Of a stretch of 37,899 nt of DNA, positions 8,148 through 17,198 are shown piece by piece (positions within the stretch are counted from its first letter, which is position 1; the number at the start of each line of letters is the position of its first letter). The notes beneath the pieces were generated by a model. That model was not told where the DNA came from. It made no database searches and saw nothing but the letters and a program-made list of their open reading frames with translations. The DNA lies in the NCBI GenBank assembly GCA_016219015.1, contig JACRCL010000033.1, forward strand, positions 1-37,899, in the 5' to 3' direction. The translations under genes and the position numbers were made by a program. The DNA is from Deltaproteobacteria bacterium. GTDB lineage: Bacteria > Desulfobacterota > GWC2-55-46.

Positions 8148-9011
8148 ATGCCGGGGCTCATGGAGTATTCGGGGCTTCTCATAAAGGCCGCGCTCAAGGA
8201 AGACGTCGGCGCGGGGGATGTCACCACAACGGCCATCGTGCCCAGAGGCGCGAGGGGAGAGGCGGACCTCATTGCCAAGGAGGACCTTGTCGTTGCCGGG
8301 CTCTTCATGGCCGAGCAGGTCTTCAAGCTCCTTGACAGGGGCTCTTCGCTGCGAGCTTTTTACAGGGACGGCGACAGGGTAAAAAAGGGCGAGAGGATAG
8401 CCACGATATCAGGCAGGCTCAACCCGCTCCTTACAGGCGAGCGGGTGGCGCTCAATTTCCTCCAGAGGCTCTCGGGCATAGCCACCCTTACCTCCAAGTT
8501 CGTGAAAAAGGCCGGGCCCGATGTGAAGATACTCGACACGCGGAAGACCACCCCGTGCCTCCGGCTCCCCGAGAAGTACGCGGTCAAGGCCGGCGGGGGC
8601 CATAACCACAGGTTCGGCCTATTCGATTCGGTGCTCATAAAGGACAACCACATAGAGGCGGCCGGTGGGGTGAAGGAGGCCGTAAGGCGGGTCTACAGGA
8701 AGTACGGCAAATCGGTCCCGGTCGAGGTCGAGGCGAAGACACTGAAAGAGGTAAGAGAGGCGCTCTCCTCCGGCGCGGACATAATAATGCTCGACAACAT
8801 GGGTATCGCCATGATGAGGAAGGCCCTTAAGATAATAAAGAAGAAGGCGCTCGTTGAGGTCTCCGGCGGGATAACGCTCGATAACGTCTCGAAGGCGGCC
8901 TCCATCGGGGTCGATTTCATCTCCATAGGCGCGCTTACACACTCGGCGAGGGCCGTGGACATCAGCATGGAAGTAAGACCCTATGCAGGGAAAAAATCCG
9001 GCAGAGCTTAA
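8148..9011 (+). CDS. nadC: Nicotinate-nucleotide pyrophosphorylase (carboxylating)
   Basis: Quinolinate phosphoribosyltransferase converts quinolinate and PRPP to nicotinate mononucleotide in de novo NAD synthesis. The N-terminal LKEDVGAGDVTT-type segment, the RKTTPCLR motif, the KAGGGHNHR segment and KDNH are all present, followed by the beta/alpha barrel that ends in ISIGALTHSA. I place the start at the ATG at 8148, 8 nt after GGAG. A TTG at 8112 in the same frame would add 12 residues and overlap the valS stop codon, so the start is not certain. The 3' end overlaps birA by 29 bases, which implies translational coupling. nadA and nadB are not in the window. Confidence 0.96.
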   Translation: MPGLMEYSGLLIKAALKEDVGAGDVTTTAIVPRGARGEADLIAKEDLVVAGLFMAEQVFKLLDRGSSLRAFYRDGDRVKKGERIATISGRLNPLLTGERVALNFLQRLSGIATLTSKFVKKAGPDVKILDTRKTTPCLRLPEKYAVKAGGGHNHRFGLFDSVLIKDNHIEAAGGVKEAVRRVYRKYGKSVPVEVEAKTLKEVREALSSGADIIMLDNMGIAMMRKALKIIKKKALVEVSGGITLDNVSKAASIGVDFISIGALTHSARAVDISMEVRPYAGKKSGRA

Positions 9012-9969
9012 GATAATAAGGGTGTTGAAGGGCGAGGGCAGCGGGTACGTCTCCGGCCAGTCGATAAGCTCTGCGCTCGGCATATCCAGGACCGCCGTCT
9101 GGAAGCACATGAACTCGTTGAAGGGAGCAGGCTTCCCCATAGAGGCGAGCCCCTCGAAAGGCTACAGGCTCGCTTCCCCCAAAGACCCGTTCAACGGGGT
9201 CGGCATAGCCGCCATGCTCACTACGGATATCATCGGGAAAGAGGTCGTCTTCTTCCCTTCGATAGACTCTACGAACGTAAAGGCCTTTGAGCTTGGAAGA
9301 AACGGCGCGCCCGAGGGCACGGCGGTCGTGGCCGACAGGCAGACAAAAGGCAAGGGCAGGATAGGGAGGAAGTGGGAATCGCCTCCGGGGGTCAACCTCT
9401 ACGCCTCGATAATATTAAGGCCCGGCATAATGCCGCACGAGGCGCACCAGCTTACGTTCCTCATGGCCGTTGCGGCGGTGGAGGCGATAAGCCCCTACAG
9501 CCCCCGCCCCCCGAAGGTGAAATGGCCCAACGACATACTGATAGACTCCAAAAAGGCCGCAGGCATACTGATGGAGATGGACTCGGAGGCGGACAGGGTC
9601 CATTTCGTGGTGGCCGGGATAGGGGTCAACCTCAATATCAGGGAGAAGGACTTCCCGGATTACATAAAAGGCGCGGCCACGTCGCTCCGTGAAAGATGCG
9701 GGCAGGAGATAGACAGGGCGGCGTTCACGCGCGGGCTTTTCTCCTCGATGGAAAAATGGTATAGAATATACTTGGGCAAGGGGTTTGCGCCCGTCCTTGA
9801 CGAATGGAAGAGGCATTTCGGCTCCGAGGGAAAGCCCGTAAGGATAGCCTCCTTCCACCGCGACGTCTCGGGCATATGCATGGGGGTCGACAACGGCGGC
9901 GCGCTCCTGGTAAAGACGTCTTCAGGCGTCGAGCGGGTGATTTCAGGCGACGTGGAGGCCGGAGAATAA
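8983..9969 (+). CDS. birA: Bifunctional biotin protein ligase / biotin operon repressor
   Basis: This 328-aa BirA has an N-terminal winged helix-turn-helix (about 8-63, including GISRTAVWKHMNSL) and a C-terminal ligase. The ligase makes biotinyl-5'-AMP and transfers biotin to the acceptor lysine of carboxylases. The biotinyl-AMP loop is GRIGRKW (125-131) and KWPND is at 180-184; the SH3-like C-terminal domain covers about 270-328. The DNA-binding domain suggests it also represses biotin genes, none of which are nearby. It starts inside the nadC 3' end and stops 4 nt before coaX. Confidence 0.96.
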   Translation: MQGKNPAELKIIRVLKGEGSGYVSGQSISSALGISRTAVWKHMNSLKGAGFPIEASPSKGYRLASPKDPFNGVGIAAMLTTDIIGKEVVFFPSIDSTNVKAFELGRNGAPEGTAVVADRQTKGKGRIGRKWESPPGVNLYASIILRPGIMPHEAHQLTFLMAVAAVEAISPYSPRPPKVKWPNDILIDSKKAAGILMEMDSEADRVHFVVAGIGVNLNIREKDFPDYIKGAATSLRERCGQEIDRAAFTRGLFSSMEKWYRIYLGKGFAPVLDEWKRHFGSEGKPVRIASFHRDVSGICMGVDNGGALLVKTSSGVERVISGDVEAGE

Positions 9970-9973
9970 TTCG

Positions 9974-10738
9974 ATGCTCCTTGCCGTGGACATTGGGAAT
10001 ACGAACATAGTCGCGGGCGTGTTCAGGGACGACGGGTTCGAGCGCCACTGGCGGGTCTCCACGGACAAAAGGCGGACGGCGGACGAATACGGTATAATAT
10101 TCTCCGGGCTCTTCGACGCCGCCGGCCTTAAAAGGACGGCCCTCAAGGGCGCCGTCGTCTGCTCCGTGGTGCCGCAGCTCAACAATGTGCTGAAGGCGGC
10201 GCTTGCCGATTACCTCGGGGTGACCCCGCTCATAATAGGCTCAGACGTAAGCGCGCCGATAAAGGTGCTTACGGATAACCCCTCCGAGGTCGGAGCGGAC
10301 AGGCTGGTAAACGCCGTGGCCGCGTACGCGCAGTACAGGAAGGCTGTAATCATCGTGGACTTCGGCACCGCCGTGACGTTCGATCTTGTGACCGCGAAGG
10401 GCGAGTACGCCGGAGGGGCGATAGCCCCGGGCGTGGCGCTTTCGGCCGAGGCCCTCTTCATGGGCACGGCGAAACTGCCGAGGATAGAGGTGGAGAGGCC
10501 TTCGCGGGCCATCGGGAGGAACACCGTCGAGGCGATGCGCTCCGGGCTTTTCTTCGGCTTTATCGGGCTTGTAGACGGGCTTATAGAGAGGTTCATGAAG
10601 GAAGCCGGGGCTGATGCCGAAGTGATAGCGACCGGGGGGATGGCCGGGGTAGTGATAGGGGAGTCGAAGTACATCAGGAAGGCCGACGAATTCCTGACGC
10701 TCAAGGGATTAAAGATCATATACGAGGGGAACCGGTAG
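9974..10738 (+). CDS. coaX: Type III pantothenate kinase
   Basis: CoaX phosphorylates pantothenate, the first step of coenzyme A synthesis, and belongs to the ASKHA fold. The N-terminal DIGNTN phosphate loop (5-10), the GADR segment and DFGTAVTFD are all visible, and the 254-aa length is normal. The order birA-coaX is a common bacterial pairing and reinforces both assignments. The ATG is 4 nt after the birA stop codon. Its TAG stop abuts the ATG of the next gene with no gap. Confidence 0.96.
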   Translation: MLLAVDIGNTNIVAGVFRDDGFERHWRVSTDKRRTADEYGIIFSGLFDAAGLKRTALKGAVVCSVVPQLNNVLKAALADYLGVTPLIIGSDVSAPIKVLTDNPSEVGADRLVNAVAAYAQYRKAVIIVDFGTAVTFDLVTAKGEYAGGAIAPGVALSAEALFMGTAKLPRIEVERPSRAIGRNTVEAMRSGLFFGFIGLVDGLIERFMKEAGADAEVIATGGMAGVVIGESKYIRKADEFLTLKGLKIIYEGNR

Positions 10739-11218
10739 ATGGCATCCGAAAATTCTTCAAACCCGCGGGAGCACTTCCTTGCCGGAAAGAGGTTCCTGAG
10801 GGAAGAGAACATGGACAGGTCCCTGAGGGCGTTCGAGAAGGCCTTCAAGGAAGACAAGGACAACGCGGACTACATGTCGTACTACGGCATGCTGAAGGCC
10901 ATCCGCGGCGGGGAGATAGGCCTGGGCCTCGAGCTGTGCACGAGGGCGATAAAGAAGGAGTTCTTCAAGGCCGAGTACTACCTCAACCTCGGCAGGGTCT
11001 ATATGGCCGCGGGGAACAAGAAGGGGGCCATAAAGGTATTCCTGAAGGGGTTGAAGTTCGACCCGCAGAACGAGGACATAAACAAGTACCTCGTGGAGCT
11101 CGGCTTCAGGGGCAGGCCCATAATCCCGGGGCTCGACAGGGCGAACCCGATAAACAAGTTACTCGGCATACTCTTAAGAAGGGTCATACCGGGCTTATTC
11201 AGGAAGAAGGAGTCATGA
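10739..11218 (+). CDS. TPR-repeat protein, function unknown (159 aa)
   Basis: A small basic protein with two to three tetratricopeptide-like helix pairs: about 10-43 (AGKRFLREENMDRSLRAFEK), a degenerate middle unit, and a good unit at about 80-113 (YYLNLGRVYMAAGNKKGAIK). The last 45 residues are basic (RGRPIIPGL, LLRRVIPGLFRKKES) and could touch the membrane or RNA. No signal peptide. It starts on the base after the coaX stop codon and so is translationally coupled to the valS-coaX run. I do not recognise a specific function; a scaffolding role is the usual inference for TPR proteins. Confidence 0.85.
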   Translation: MASENSSNPREHFLAGKRFLREENMDRSLRAFEKAFKEDKDNADYMSYYGMLKAIRGGEIGLGLELCTRAIKKEFFKAEYYLNLGRVYMAAGNKKGAIKVFLKGLKFDPQNEDINKYLVELGFRGRPIIPGLDRANPINKLLGILLRRVIPGLFRKKES

Positions 11219-11275
11219 TATTTTAAAAAAGATAAGACGCTGCCGGTAAAATGAACCTCTAAGAAGGAGGCAGTC

Positions 11276-13372
11276 TTGGACATCCCCCTGGACAAAAAAA
11301 GGAACATCACCGTCATCGCGCACGGCGGCGCGGGAAAGACCACCCTTTCAGAGGCCATCCTCTATAACGCCAAGGCCATCGACAAGCTCGGAAGAGTCGA
11401 CGACGGCACCTCCACCCTCGATTTCGAACCTGAAGAACAGAAACGCAAGATAACCATCTCCTCGGCCGTCCACCACTACGACTGGAGCGGCGCGCGCGTC
11501 AATATCATCGACACCCCCGGTTACTCCAACTTCTTAACCGAGACAAGGAACTCGCTGCGTGTGGCCGGGGGCGCGGTCGTCATATTGAGCGCCATCTCCG
11601 GGGTAAAGGTCCAGACCGAGAAGATATGGGAGTTCGCCGACGAGTTCGAGGTCTGCAGGGTCGCGTTCGTCAACAAGATGGACAGGGAGCGGGCGAGCTT
11701 TTTAAGGGCGGTGGACGACATGGAGAAGGTCCTCAAGGTGAAGGGCGTGCCCATGCAGATACCCATCGGCGAAGGGCCTGATTTCAGCGGGGTCGTAGAC
11801 CTCGCCTCCATGAAGGCATATGTCTATAAGGACGACTCATCAGGCCAGTTCGAGGTGAAAGACTGCCCCGGGCCTCTCAAAAAAGACGCCTCCAGGATGA
11901 GGGACGGCATGATAGCCTCGGTGGCCGAGGCCGACGACTCTCTTGCCGAGAAGTACCTGAACGGCGAGGAGATAACGGCCGAAGAGCTTAGAAAGGCCCT
12001 GAGGGAGGGCGTGCTTACGAGGCGGTTCATACCCGTATACCTCGGCTCTGCGCTTAAAAATATCGGCGTCAACCTCCTGATGGACGCCGTGAACCTGACG
12101 CTGCCTTCGCCCCTCGATAAGGGCGTCACAAGGGGCGTATACAGGGGCAGGAACCCGAAAACGGGCGGCGAGGCCACAAGGGAGCCTTCGGGTGAGGCGC
12201 CTTTTTCGGCGCTCGTCTTCAAGACCATAATAGACCCGTACACCGGCAAACTGTCGGTATTCAGGATATTCTCCGGCTCCGTCCACTCGGAGGCCGCGGT
12301 CTATAACGGCGGCCGCGACGTCAGGGAGAAGCTCAGCCACCTCTACCTCCTCGAAGGCAGGAAGATAAAAGAGGTCGCGAAGGCGTCGGCCGGGGACATA
12401 ATAGCGGTGGCGAAGCTCAAGGACACCTTCACGGGAGATACCCTTTCCGACCCTGCCGACCCGATAGTATATCCGCCGTTCCCCGAGGTGAACGCCGCGC
12501 TCTCCTACGCCATACACCCGAGGACAAAGGCCGACGAGGACAAGGTCCCCGTAGCCATGGCGAAGCTCATGGAAGAGGACCCGAGCCTCGAGTTCAAGAG
12601 GGACGAGCAGACGAACGAGTTCCTTTTATCCGGCGTGGGGCAGGTCCACCTCGAGGTGGCGGTCGAGAAGCTCAAACGGAAGTACGGGTGCGAAGTGGAG
12701 CTTAAGACCCCGCACGTGCCCTACAAGGAGACTATACGCTCGCACGTGAAGGTGCAGGGCAAATACAAGAAGCAGTCCGGCGGGAGGGGGCAGTACGGCG
12801 ACACATGGCTCGACATAAGCCCGCTGCCGAGGGGCAAGGGGTTCGAGTTCGCCGATAACATCACAGGCGGGGCGATACCGAGGCAGTACATACCGGCGGT
12901 CGAAAAGGGCGTAAGGGAGGCGATGCAGAGCGGCGTCGTCGCGGGCTTTCCGGTCGTGGACGTGAAGGTCGCCCTCTACGACGGCACTTACCATTCGGTC
13001 GATTCCTCCGAGATGGCCTTCAAGATAGCCGCCTCCATGGGCTTCAAGAAAGGCATGGAGCAGGCGCACCCCGTAATACTCGAGCCTGTAATGAAGATGG
13101 AGATAAACGTCCCTGACGAGAACCTAGGCGACGTCATAGGCGACGTAAACGCAAGGCGCGGCAAGATTCTCGGGGCCGAGCCCAAGGCCGGCAGCCAGAC
13201 CATAAAGGCGCTCGTCCCGATGGCCGAGGTCATAACGTACGCAACGGAACTGCGCGGGATGACGGGGGACAGGGGCATATTCACGATGGAGTTCTCGCAC
13301 TACGAAGAGGTCCCGACGTACCTGAGCCAGAAGATAATATCCACCGTAAAGACCGAGAAGGGCGAGGCGTAG
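11276..13372 (+). CDS. Elongation factor G-like protein (EF-G2 type)
   Basis: This 698-aa translational GTPase has the five-domain EF-G layout. The P-loop is AHGGAGKT (15-22) in place of the canonical AHIDAGKT. Switch I reads RKITISS where EF-G has RGITI; DTPGY and NKMD are intact. These changes match the EF-G2/FusA2 paralogue family rather than the main FusA, which usually sits in the rpsL-rpsG-tufA operon. EF-G2 proteins bind ribosomes, and some members have weak or no translocation activity, so the role here is uncertain. The start is TTG at 11276, 5 nt after AGGAGG; no better start exists. It lies between the TPR gene and a helical-repeat gene in the same direction. Confidence 0.93.
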   Translation: MDIPLDKKRNITVIAHGGAGKTTLSEAILYNAKAIDKLGRVDDGTSTLDFEPEEQKRKITISSAVHHYDWSGARVNIIDTPGYSNFLTETRNSLRVAGGAVVILSAISGVKVQTEKIWEFADEFEVCRVAFVNKMDRERASFLRAVDDMEKVLKVKGVPMQIPIGEGPDFSGVVDLASMKAYVYKDDSSGQFEVKDCPGPLKKDASRMRDGMIASVAEADDSLAEKYLNGEEITAEELRKALREGVLTRRFIPVYLGSALKNIGVNLLMDAVNLTLPSPLDKGVTRGVYRGRNPKTGGEATREPSGEAPFSALVFKTIIDPYTGKLSVFRIFSGSVHSEAAVYNGGRDVREKLSHLYLLEGRKIKEVAKASAGDIIAVAKLKDTFTGDTLSDPADPIVYPPFPEVNAALSYAIHPRTKADEDKVPVAMAKLMEEDPSLEFKRDEQTNEFLLSGVGQVHLEVAVEKLKRKYGCEVELKTPHVPYKETIRSHVKVQGKYKKQSGGRGQYGDTWLDISPLPRGKGFEFADNITGGAIPRQYIPAVEKGVREAMQSGVVAGFPVVDVKVALYDGTYHSVDSSEMAFKIAASMGFKKGMEQAHPVILEPVMKMEINVPDENLGDVIGDVNARRGKILGAEPKAGSQTIKALVPMAEVITYATELRGMTGDRGIFTMEFSHYEEVPTYLSQKIISTVKTEKGEA

Positions 13373-13378
13373 GCTTTC

Positions 13379-14356
13379 ATGAAAGTCAGTCAGCGGCTTT
13401 TGAGGTTCATCTCCCCGGACACGCCGAGGGAGCTTAAACTGAAGGCGGCGACGAGGGCGCTGGAGGAGGCGGTCGATTCCAACGACGAGGTGACCGTCCT
13501 TTTCGTTTTGGGCTTCGACAAGGACCCGGAGGTGGCCGGGGCGGCGAAGAGGTCGTTCGACGACCTCCCGGCGGCCCTGCTGCTTGAAGCGCTGGACAGG
13601 AAGCTCGACCCGCTTGTGATAAAGAGTATAATCTCCAACCACAGGGACGACGAGGCGGTGCTCGTATTCGCGGCGTTGAACGAGGGGACCGACGACGAGA
13701 CCCTGAAGTCTCTGGCCGAGACGGGCCCCGAGGAGATAATCGCCCTTATAGAGGAGGACAGGGACTGGCTCCGCCGCAAGCCCTTCCTCGCCGACTCAAT
13801 AAGGAAGAACCCGCTTGCGCCGCCTTCATTGCTGAAGGCCATCGATGACCCGGAGGCCAGGCCCCGGAGGCCGGGGCCTGCGGCCCGGGACGAGGAGAAG
13901 CTCAACGTCCCCAAGGAGCTCGTGGATGACAGGAACCTCGACGAGAAGAACATCTACAAGATGCTCCAGAACATGAGCATGGGGCAGAAGATCAAGCTCG
14001 CCCTTAGCGGCAACAAGAGCGCGAGGGAGGTCCTCATAAAGGACGCCAACAAGATCATATCCATATCGGTGCTGAAGAACCCGAGGATAACCGAGGAGGA
14101 GGTCTTGAGGCTCACGAGCTCGAAGGGCACGCCCGAGGACCTCCTCCGTCAGGTGGCGAAGAACAAGGAATGGGTCAAGAACTATAACGTCAAGCTCGGC
14201 ATGGCGACAAACCCCAAGACCCCTCTTGCCATTTCAGTCAAGCTGCTCGACAACCTCTTCGAGAAAGACCTCACGAAGATCGCCAAAAGCAAGAACATAC
14301 CGAGCGTGCTGGCCTCGACCGCGAGACGGAAGCTCGAAGTAAAGGCGAAAAAATAG
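13379..14356 (+). CDS. Helical-repeat protein, function unknown (325 aa)
   Basis: A charged, all-helical cytoplasmic protein. Residues 1-150 look like irregular HEAT-like helix pairs (KDPEVAGAAKRSFDDLPAALL, DDETLKSLAE). A Pro/Arg-rich linker (about 158-172) follows. The C-terminal part (about 185-320) contains a conserved-looking module: IYKMLQNMSMGQKIKLALSG and IISISVLKNPRITEEEVLRL. I recall similar proteins in deltaproteobacteria but know of no assigned function. The ATG is 6 nt after the EF-G2 stop codon, so the two are probably cotranscribed. No enzyme motif was seen. Confidence 0.85.
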   Translation: MKVSQRLLRFISPDTPRELKLKAATRALEEAVDSNDEVTVLFVLGFDKDPEVAGAAKRSFDDLPAALLLEALDRKLDPLVIKSIISNHRDDEAVLVFAALNEGTDDETLKSLAETGPEEIIALIEEDRDWLRRKPFLADSIRKNPLAPPSLLKAIDDPEARPRRPGPAARDEEKLNVPKELVDDRNLDEKNIYKMLQNMSMGQKIKLALSGNKSAREVLIKDANKIISISVLKNPRITEEEVLRLTSSKGTPEDLLRQVAKNKEWVKNYNVKLGMATNPKTPLAISVKLLDNLFEKDLTKIAKSKNIPSVLASTARRKLEVKAKK

Positions 14357-14365
14357 GGCGGACTT

Positions 14366-15217
14366 ATGCCACTCGGGGTGCACACCTCCATCGCAGGCGG
14401 GCTGTCAAAGGCCATCGACAGGGCGCTTGAGCTCGGCTGCGACTGCGTCCAGATGTTCGCTCGGAACCCGAGGAGCTGGGTCTACAGGCCCCTTGACCCC
14501 GCCGAGGCCGCGCTCTTCAGGAAAAGAAAGAAGGAAACGGGGATCTACCCCGTAGCCGTCCACACGAACTACCTCGTAAACCTCTGCACCCCCGACAGCG
14601 TGAACTTCGACAAGTCCCTTTTCCTCTTTAAAAAAGAGCTCTCCACGGCCGAGGAGATAGGCGCGGACTACCTTGTAACGCACCTCGGCAGCCCCATGGA
14701 CATGGGCAGCGAGTTCGCAATAACCCGGGTCCTTTCGGCGTTCAGGGACTTTGCCGGGGACGGGCTCGGAAAAAAGACGACCGTCCTCCTTGAGAACACC
14801 TCCGGCGCAGGCTCCGCCTTCGGGAGCGGCTTGAAGGATATTTCCCGGATAATCGAGGGTGCCAAGGCCCTCGGGCTTGACATCGGGCTCTGCTTCGACA
14901 CCTGCCACGCCTTTGCCGCGGGGTACGCCTTGAAGGCGGGCGGGGCAAAGGCGCTTTTATCGGTGATCGACAAGGAGATAGGGCTTGAAAGGCTCAAGCT
15001 CATCCACCTGAACGACTCGAAAGGCCGGTTCTCATCGAGGCTCGACAGGCATGAGCACATAGGCAAGGGGCAGATAGGGCTTGAGGCATTCAGGGAGCTT
15101 TTGACCCGCCCCGAGATAATCCGCGTGCCCATGATACTGGAGACGCCGAAGAAGACCGCAGAGGACGACCCGAGGAACCTGAAGACCGTCAGAAAGATAC
15201 TGTCGAATATAGCTTGA
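14366..15217 (+). CDS. nfo: Endonuclease IV (AP endonuclease)
   Basis: Nfo cleaves DNA 5' to abasic sites and removes blocking 3' groups in base-excision repair, using three zinc ions. The TIM-barrel metal ligands are in their usual contexts: GVHTSIAGG near the N-terminus, VHTNYLVNL, LLENTSG, LCFDTCHAFAAGY, HLNDSK, DRHEHIGKG and LETPK near the end. The 283-aa length is normal. It starts 9 nt after the preceding helical-repeat gene. The neighbours carry no other repair gene. Confidence 0.97.
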   Translation: MPLGVHTSIAGGLSKAIDRALELGCDCVQMFARNPRSWVYRPLDPAEAALFRKRKKETGIYPVAVHTNYLVNLCTPDSVNFDKSLFLFKKELSTAEEIGADYLVTHLGSPMDMGSEFAITRVLSAFRDFAGDGLGKKTTVLLENTSGAGSAFGSGLKDISRIIEGAKALGLDIGLCFDTCHAFAAGYALKAGGAKALLSVIDKEIGLERLKLIHLNDSKGRFSSRLDRHEHIGKGQIGLEAFRELLTRPEIIRVPMILETPKKTAEDDPRNLKTVRKILSNIA

Positions 15218-15272
15218 ATCGAGAAGCCTTTCTGGTTTACGATTGTCATGCATACCTTTCCAGGAGGTTTCC

Positions 15273-16181
15273 GTGTACGATCTGATAATAATAGGCGGCG
15301 GCCCGGCGGGGCTTACGGCGGGCATCTACGCGCAGAGGGCGAAGTTGAATACGGTCCTGCTTGAAAAGCAGATGGTCGGCGGCCAGATAGCGGTAAGCGA
15401 TGTAATAGAGAACTACCCGGGGTTCCCATCCATAAGCGGGGCCGGGCTGATGGAGAAGTTCGAGGAGCACGCCAAAGGGCTGGGCCTCAAGATACAGTTC
15501 ACCGAGGTCATAAACATAACGGCCGAAGGCAAGGAAAAGGTGGTAAAGACCTCTGACGGCGACCTGAGGGCCAAGGCGATAATAGTAGCCACGGGCGCGA
15601 GGCCCAAGAGGCTCGGCGCGCCGGGCGAGAAGGAGCTTACTGGCAAGGGGGTATCCTACTGCGCCACCTGCGACGGCCCCTTCTTCAGAAACCGGACGGT
15701 GATGGTCGTGGGCGGGGGGGACACCGCGGTAAAGGAGGCATCGTACCTGTCGAAGATAGCCTCGAAGGTATACCTCGTCCACAGGCGCGACAAGTTCAGG
15801 GCCGAGAAGATGCACCAGGAGAAGGTCGAAGCCACGCCGAACATAGAGATACTCAGGAGCCACACATTGAAGGAGATAAAAGGTGAGGGCGGGGTCGTGA
15901 CAAAGGCCGTGGTGCAGGACCTCAAGCATTGCGAGATGAAGGAGATAGCGCTCGAGGGCGTGTTCATCTTCGTGGGCATAAACCCCACCACGGATTTCGT
16001 CGACGTCGACAAGGACGAGGGAGGGTTCATAAAGGCGAACCAGAAGATGGAGACGAGCATACCGGGCATATTCGCGGCAGGGGACTGCCGGACGACCCCG
16101 CTCCTGCAGGTGGCCACGGCCGTGGGCGACGGGGCGATAGCCGCGTATATGGCCGAGAGCTATATAGAATCCCATAAGTGA
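15273..16181 (+). CDS. trxB: Thioredoxin-disulfide reductase
   Basis: This 302-aa flavoprotein transfers electrons from NADPH through FAD to thioredoxin. The FAD loop GGGPAG is at 8-13, the redox-active CATC at 130-133, the NADPH-domain GGGDTA follows, and HRRDKFR carries the arginines that select NADPH. The C-terminal GIFAAGDC segment closes the FAD domain. The open frame begins at 15243, but the GTG at 15273 lies 5 nt after AGGAGG and gives the normal N-terminus, so I chose it. No thioredoxin gene is adjacent. Confidence 0.97.
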   Translation: MYDLIIIGGGPAGLTAGIYAQRAKLNTVLLEKQMVGGQIAVSDVIENYPGFPSISGAGLMEKFEEHAKGLGLKIQFTEVINITAEGKEKVVKTSDGDLRAKAIIVATGARPKRLGAPGEKELTGKGVSYCATCDGPFFRNRTVMVVGGGDTAVKEASYLSKIASKVYLVHRRDKFRAEKMHQEKVEATPNIEILRSHTLKEIKGEGGVVTKAVVQDLKHCEMKEIALEGVFIFVGINPTTDFVDVDKDEGGFIKANQKMETSIPGIFAAGDCRTTPLLQVATAVGDGAIAAYMAESYIESHK

Positions 16182-16203
16182 TCTGAAAATACAACGGGGG
16201 CCG

Positions 16204-17175
16204 ATGGAGACGAGGCTGCAGGTAGTAAGGAACCAGTCCGAGAAGATAATCGTATCCATCGGCGGCAACGTCATCATAAGGCGCGGCGGCCGCGGCACCA
16301 TAGACGAGCAGATGGAGAACCTGAGCCAGGCCTGCGGGTATATCGGCAGGATGGTCAAGGGCGGCAAATCGATAATCATAACCCACGGCAACGGCCCCGT
16401 GGTGGGCAACATAGTAATAAGGAACGAGGCCGTAAAGGACCTTATCCCGCCCGAGCCGCTATATATCTGCGACGCCGACTCCGAGGGCGGCATAGGGTTC
16501 ATGATACAGCAGATACTGTATAACCAGCTCCACAGGCTCCATAACATAAAAGACGTGGCCACTATCGTCACCCAGGTCGTAGTCGATAGATCGGACCCGG
16601 CCTTCAAGGACCCCTCCAAGCCCGTAGGCCCATACTATACCGAGGAAGAGGCCGCCCGGCTCGCGGAGTCCAGGGGGTGGGTGATGAAGGAGGACAGCCT
16701 CCGGGGCTTCAGGAGGGTCGTGCCTTCGCCGGTGCCCAAAAGGATAATCGAGGCATCCGTGGTAAAGACTCTCGCGGAGCTGGGCGTGATAGTGATAGCC
16801 GCAGGCGGCGGAGGCGTGCCTGTCGTGGAGGAAGAGGACGGGACGCTGAGGGGCATCGACGCCGTCATAGACAAGGACCTCGCCACGGCCCTTCTCGCGA
16901 AAGAGGTGAAGGCGGACAGGTTCATAAACCTGACCCAGGTCGACATGGTCTACATAAACTTCGGCAAGCCCGGCCAGAAGGGCGTCCCGGAGATGACCGT
17001 CAAGGAAGCGGAAAGGTTCTTAAAGGCGGGCGAGTTCGCGCCCGGCTCAATGGGGCCGAAGGTGCGGGCCGCGATAGAGTTCATCGAGTCGGGCGGCAGG
17101 GAGGTCGTCATAACCCAGCCCGAACTTATCGAGGCCGCGCTTGAAGGAAAGGCCGGGACGAGGATAGTAAAGTAG
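16204..17175 (+). CDS. arcC: Carbamate kinase-like protein
   Basis: An amino-acid-kinase-fold protein of 323 aa that would interconvert carbamoyl phosphate plus ADP and carbamate plus ATP. It has the SIGGNV phosphate motif near residue 18, HGNGPVVGN (HGNGPQVG in typical carbamate kinases), the AAGGGGVPVV segment and the IDKDLATALLA segment of the nucleotide side. Arginine deiminase and catabolic ornithine transcarbamylase, the usual partners, are not in the window, so the physiological role is open. It starts 22 nt after trxB and is probably part of the same run. Assignment to the family is strong; the exact substrate is inferred. Confidence 0.9.
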   Translation: METRLQVVRNQSEKIIVSIGGNVIIRRGGRGTIDEQMENLSQACGYIGRMVKGGKSIIITHGNGPVVGNIVIRNEAVKDLIPPEPLYICDADSEGGIGFMIQQILYNQLHRLHNIKDVATIVTQVVVDRSDPAFKDPSKPVGPYYTEEEAARLAESRGWVMKEDSLRGFRRVVPSPVPKRIIEASVVKTLAELGVIVIAAGGGGVPVVEEEDGTLRGIDAVIDKDLATALLAKEVKADRFINLTQVDMVYINFGKPGQKGVPEMTVKEAERFLKAGEFAPGSMGPKVRAAIEFIESGGREVVITQPELIEAALEGKAGTRIVK

Positions 17176-17198
17176 CGAAACCGGAAGGACTGATTTTT

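Noticed and set aside
15246-16619. A 457-codon open frame on the minus strand
   Set aside because: It lies opposite trxB and the carbamate kinase gene, has a low-complexity composition and no ribosome site. It is a shadow of GC-rich codon bias.
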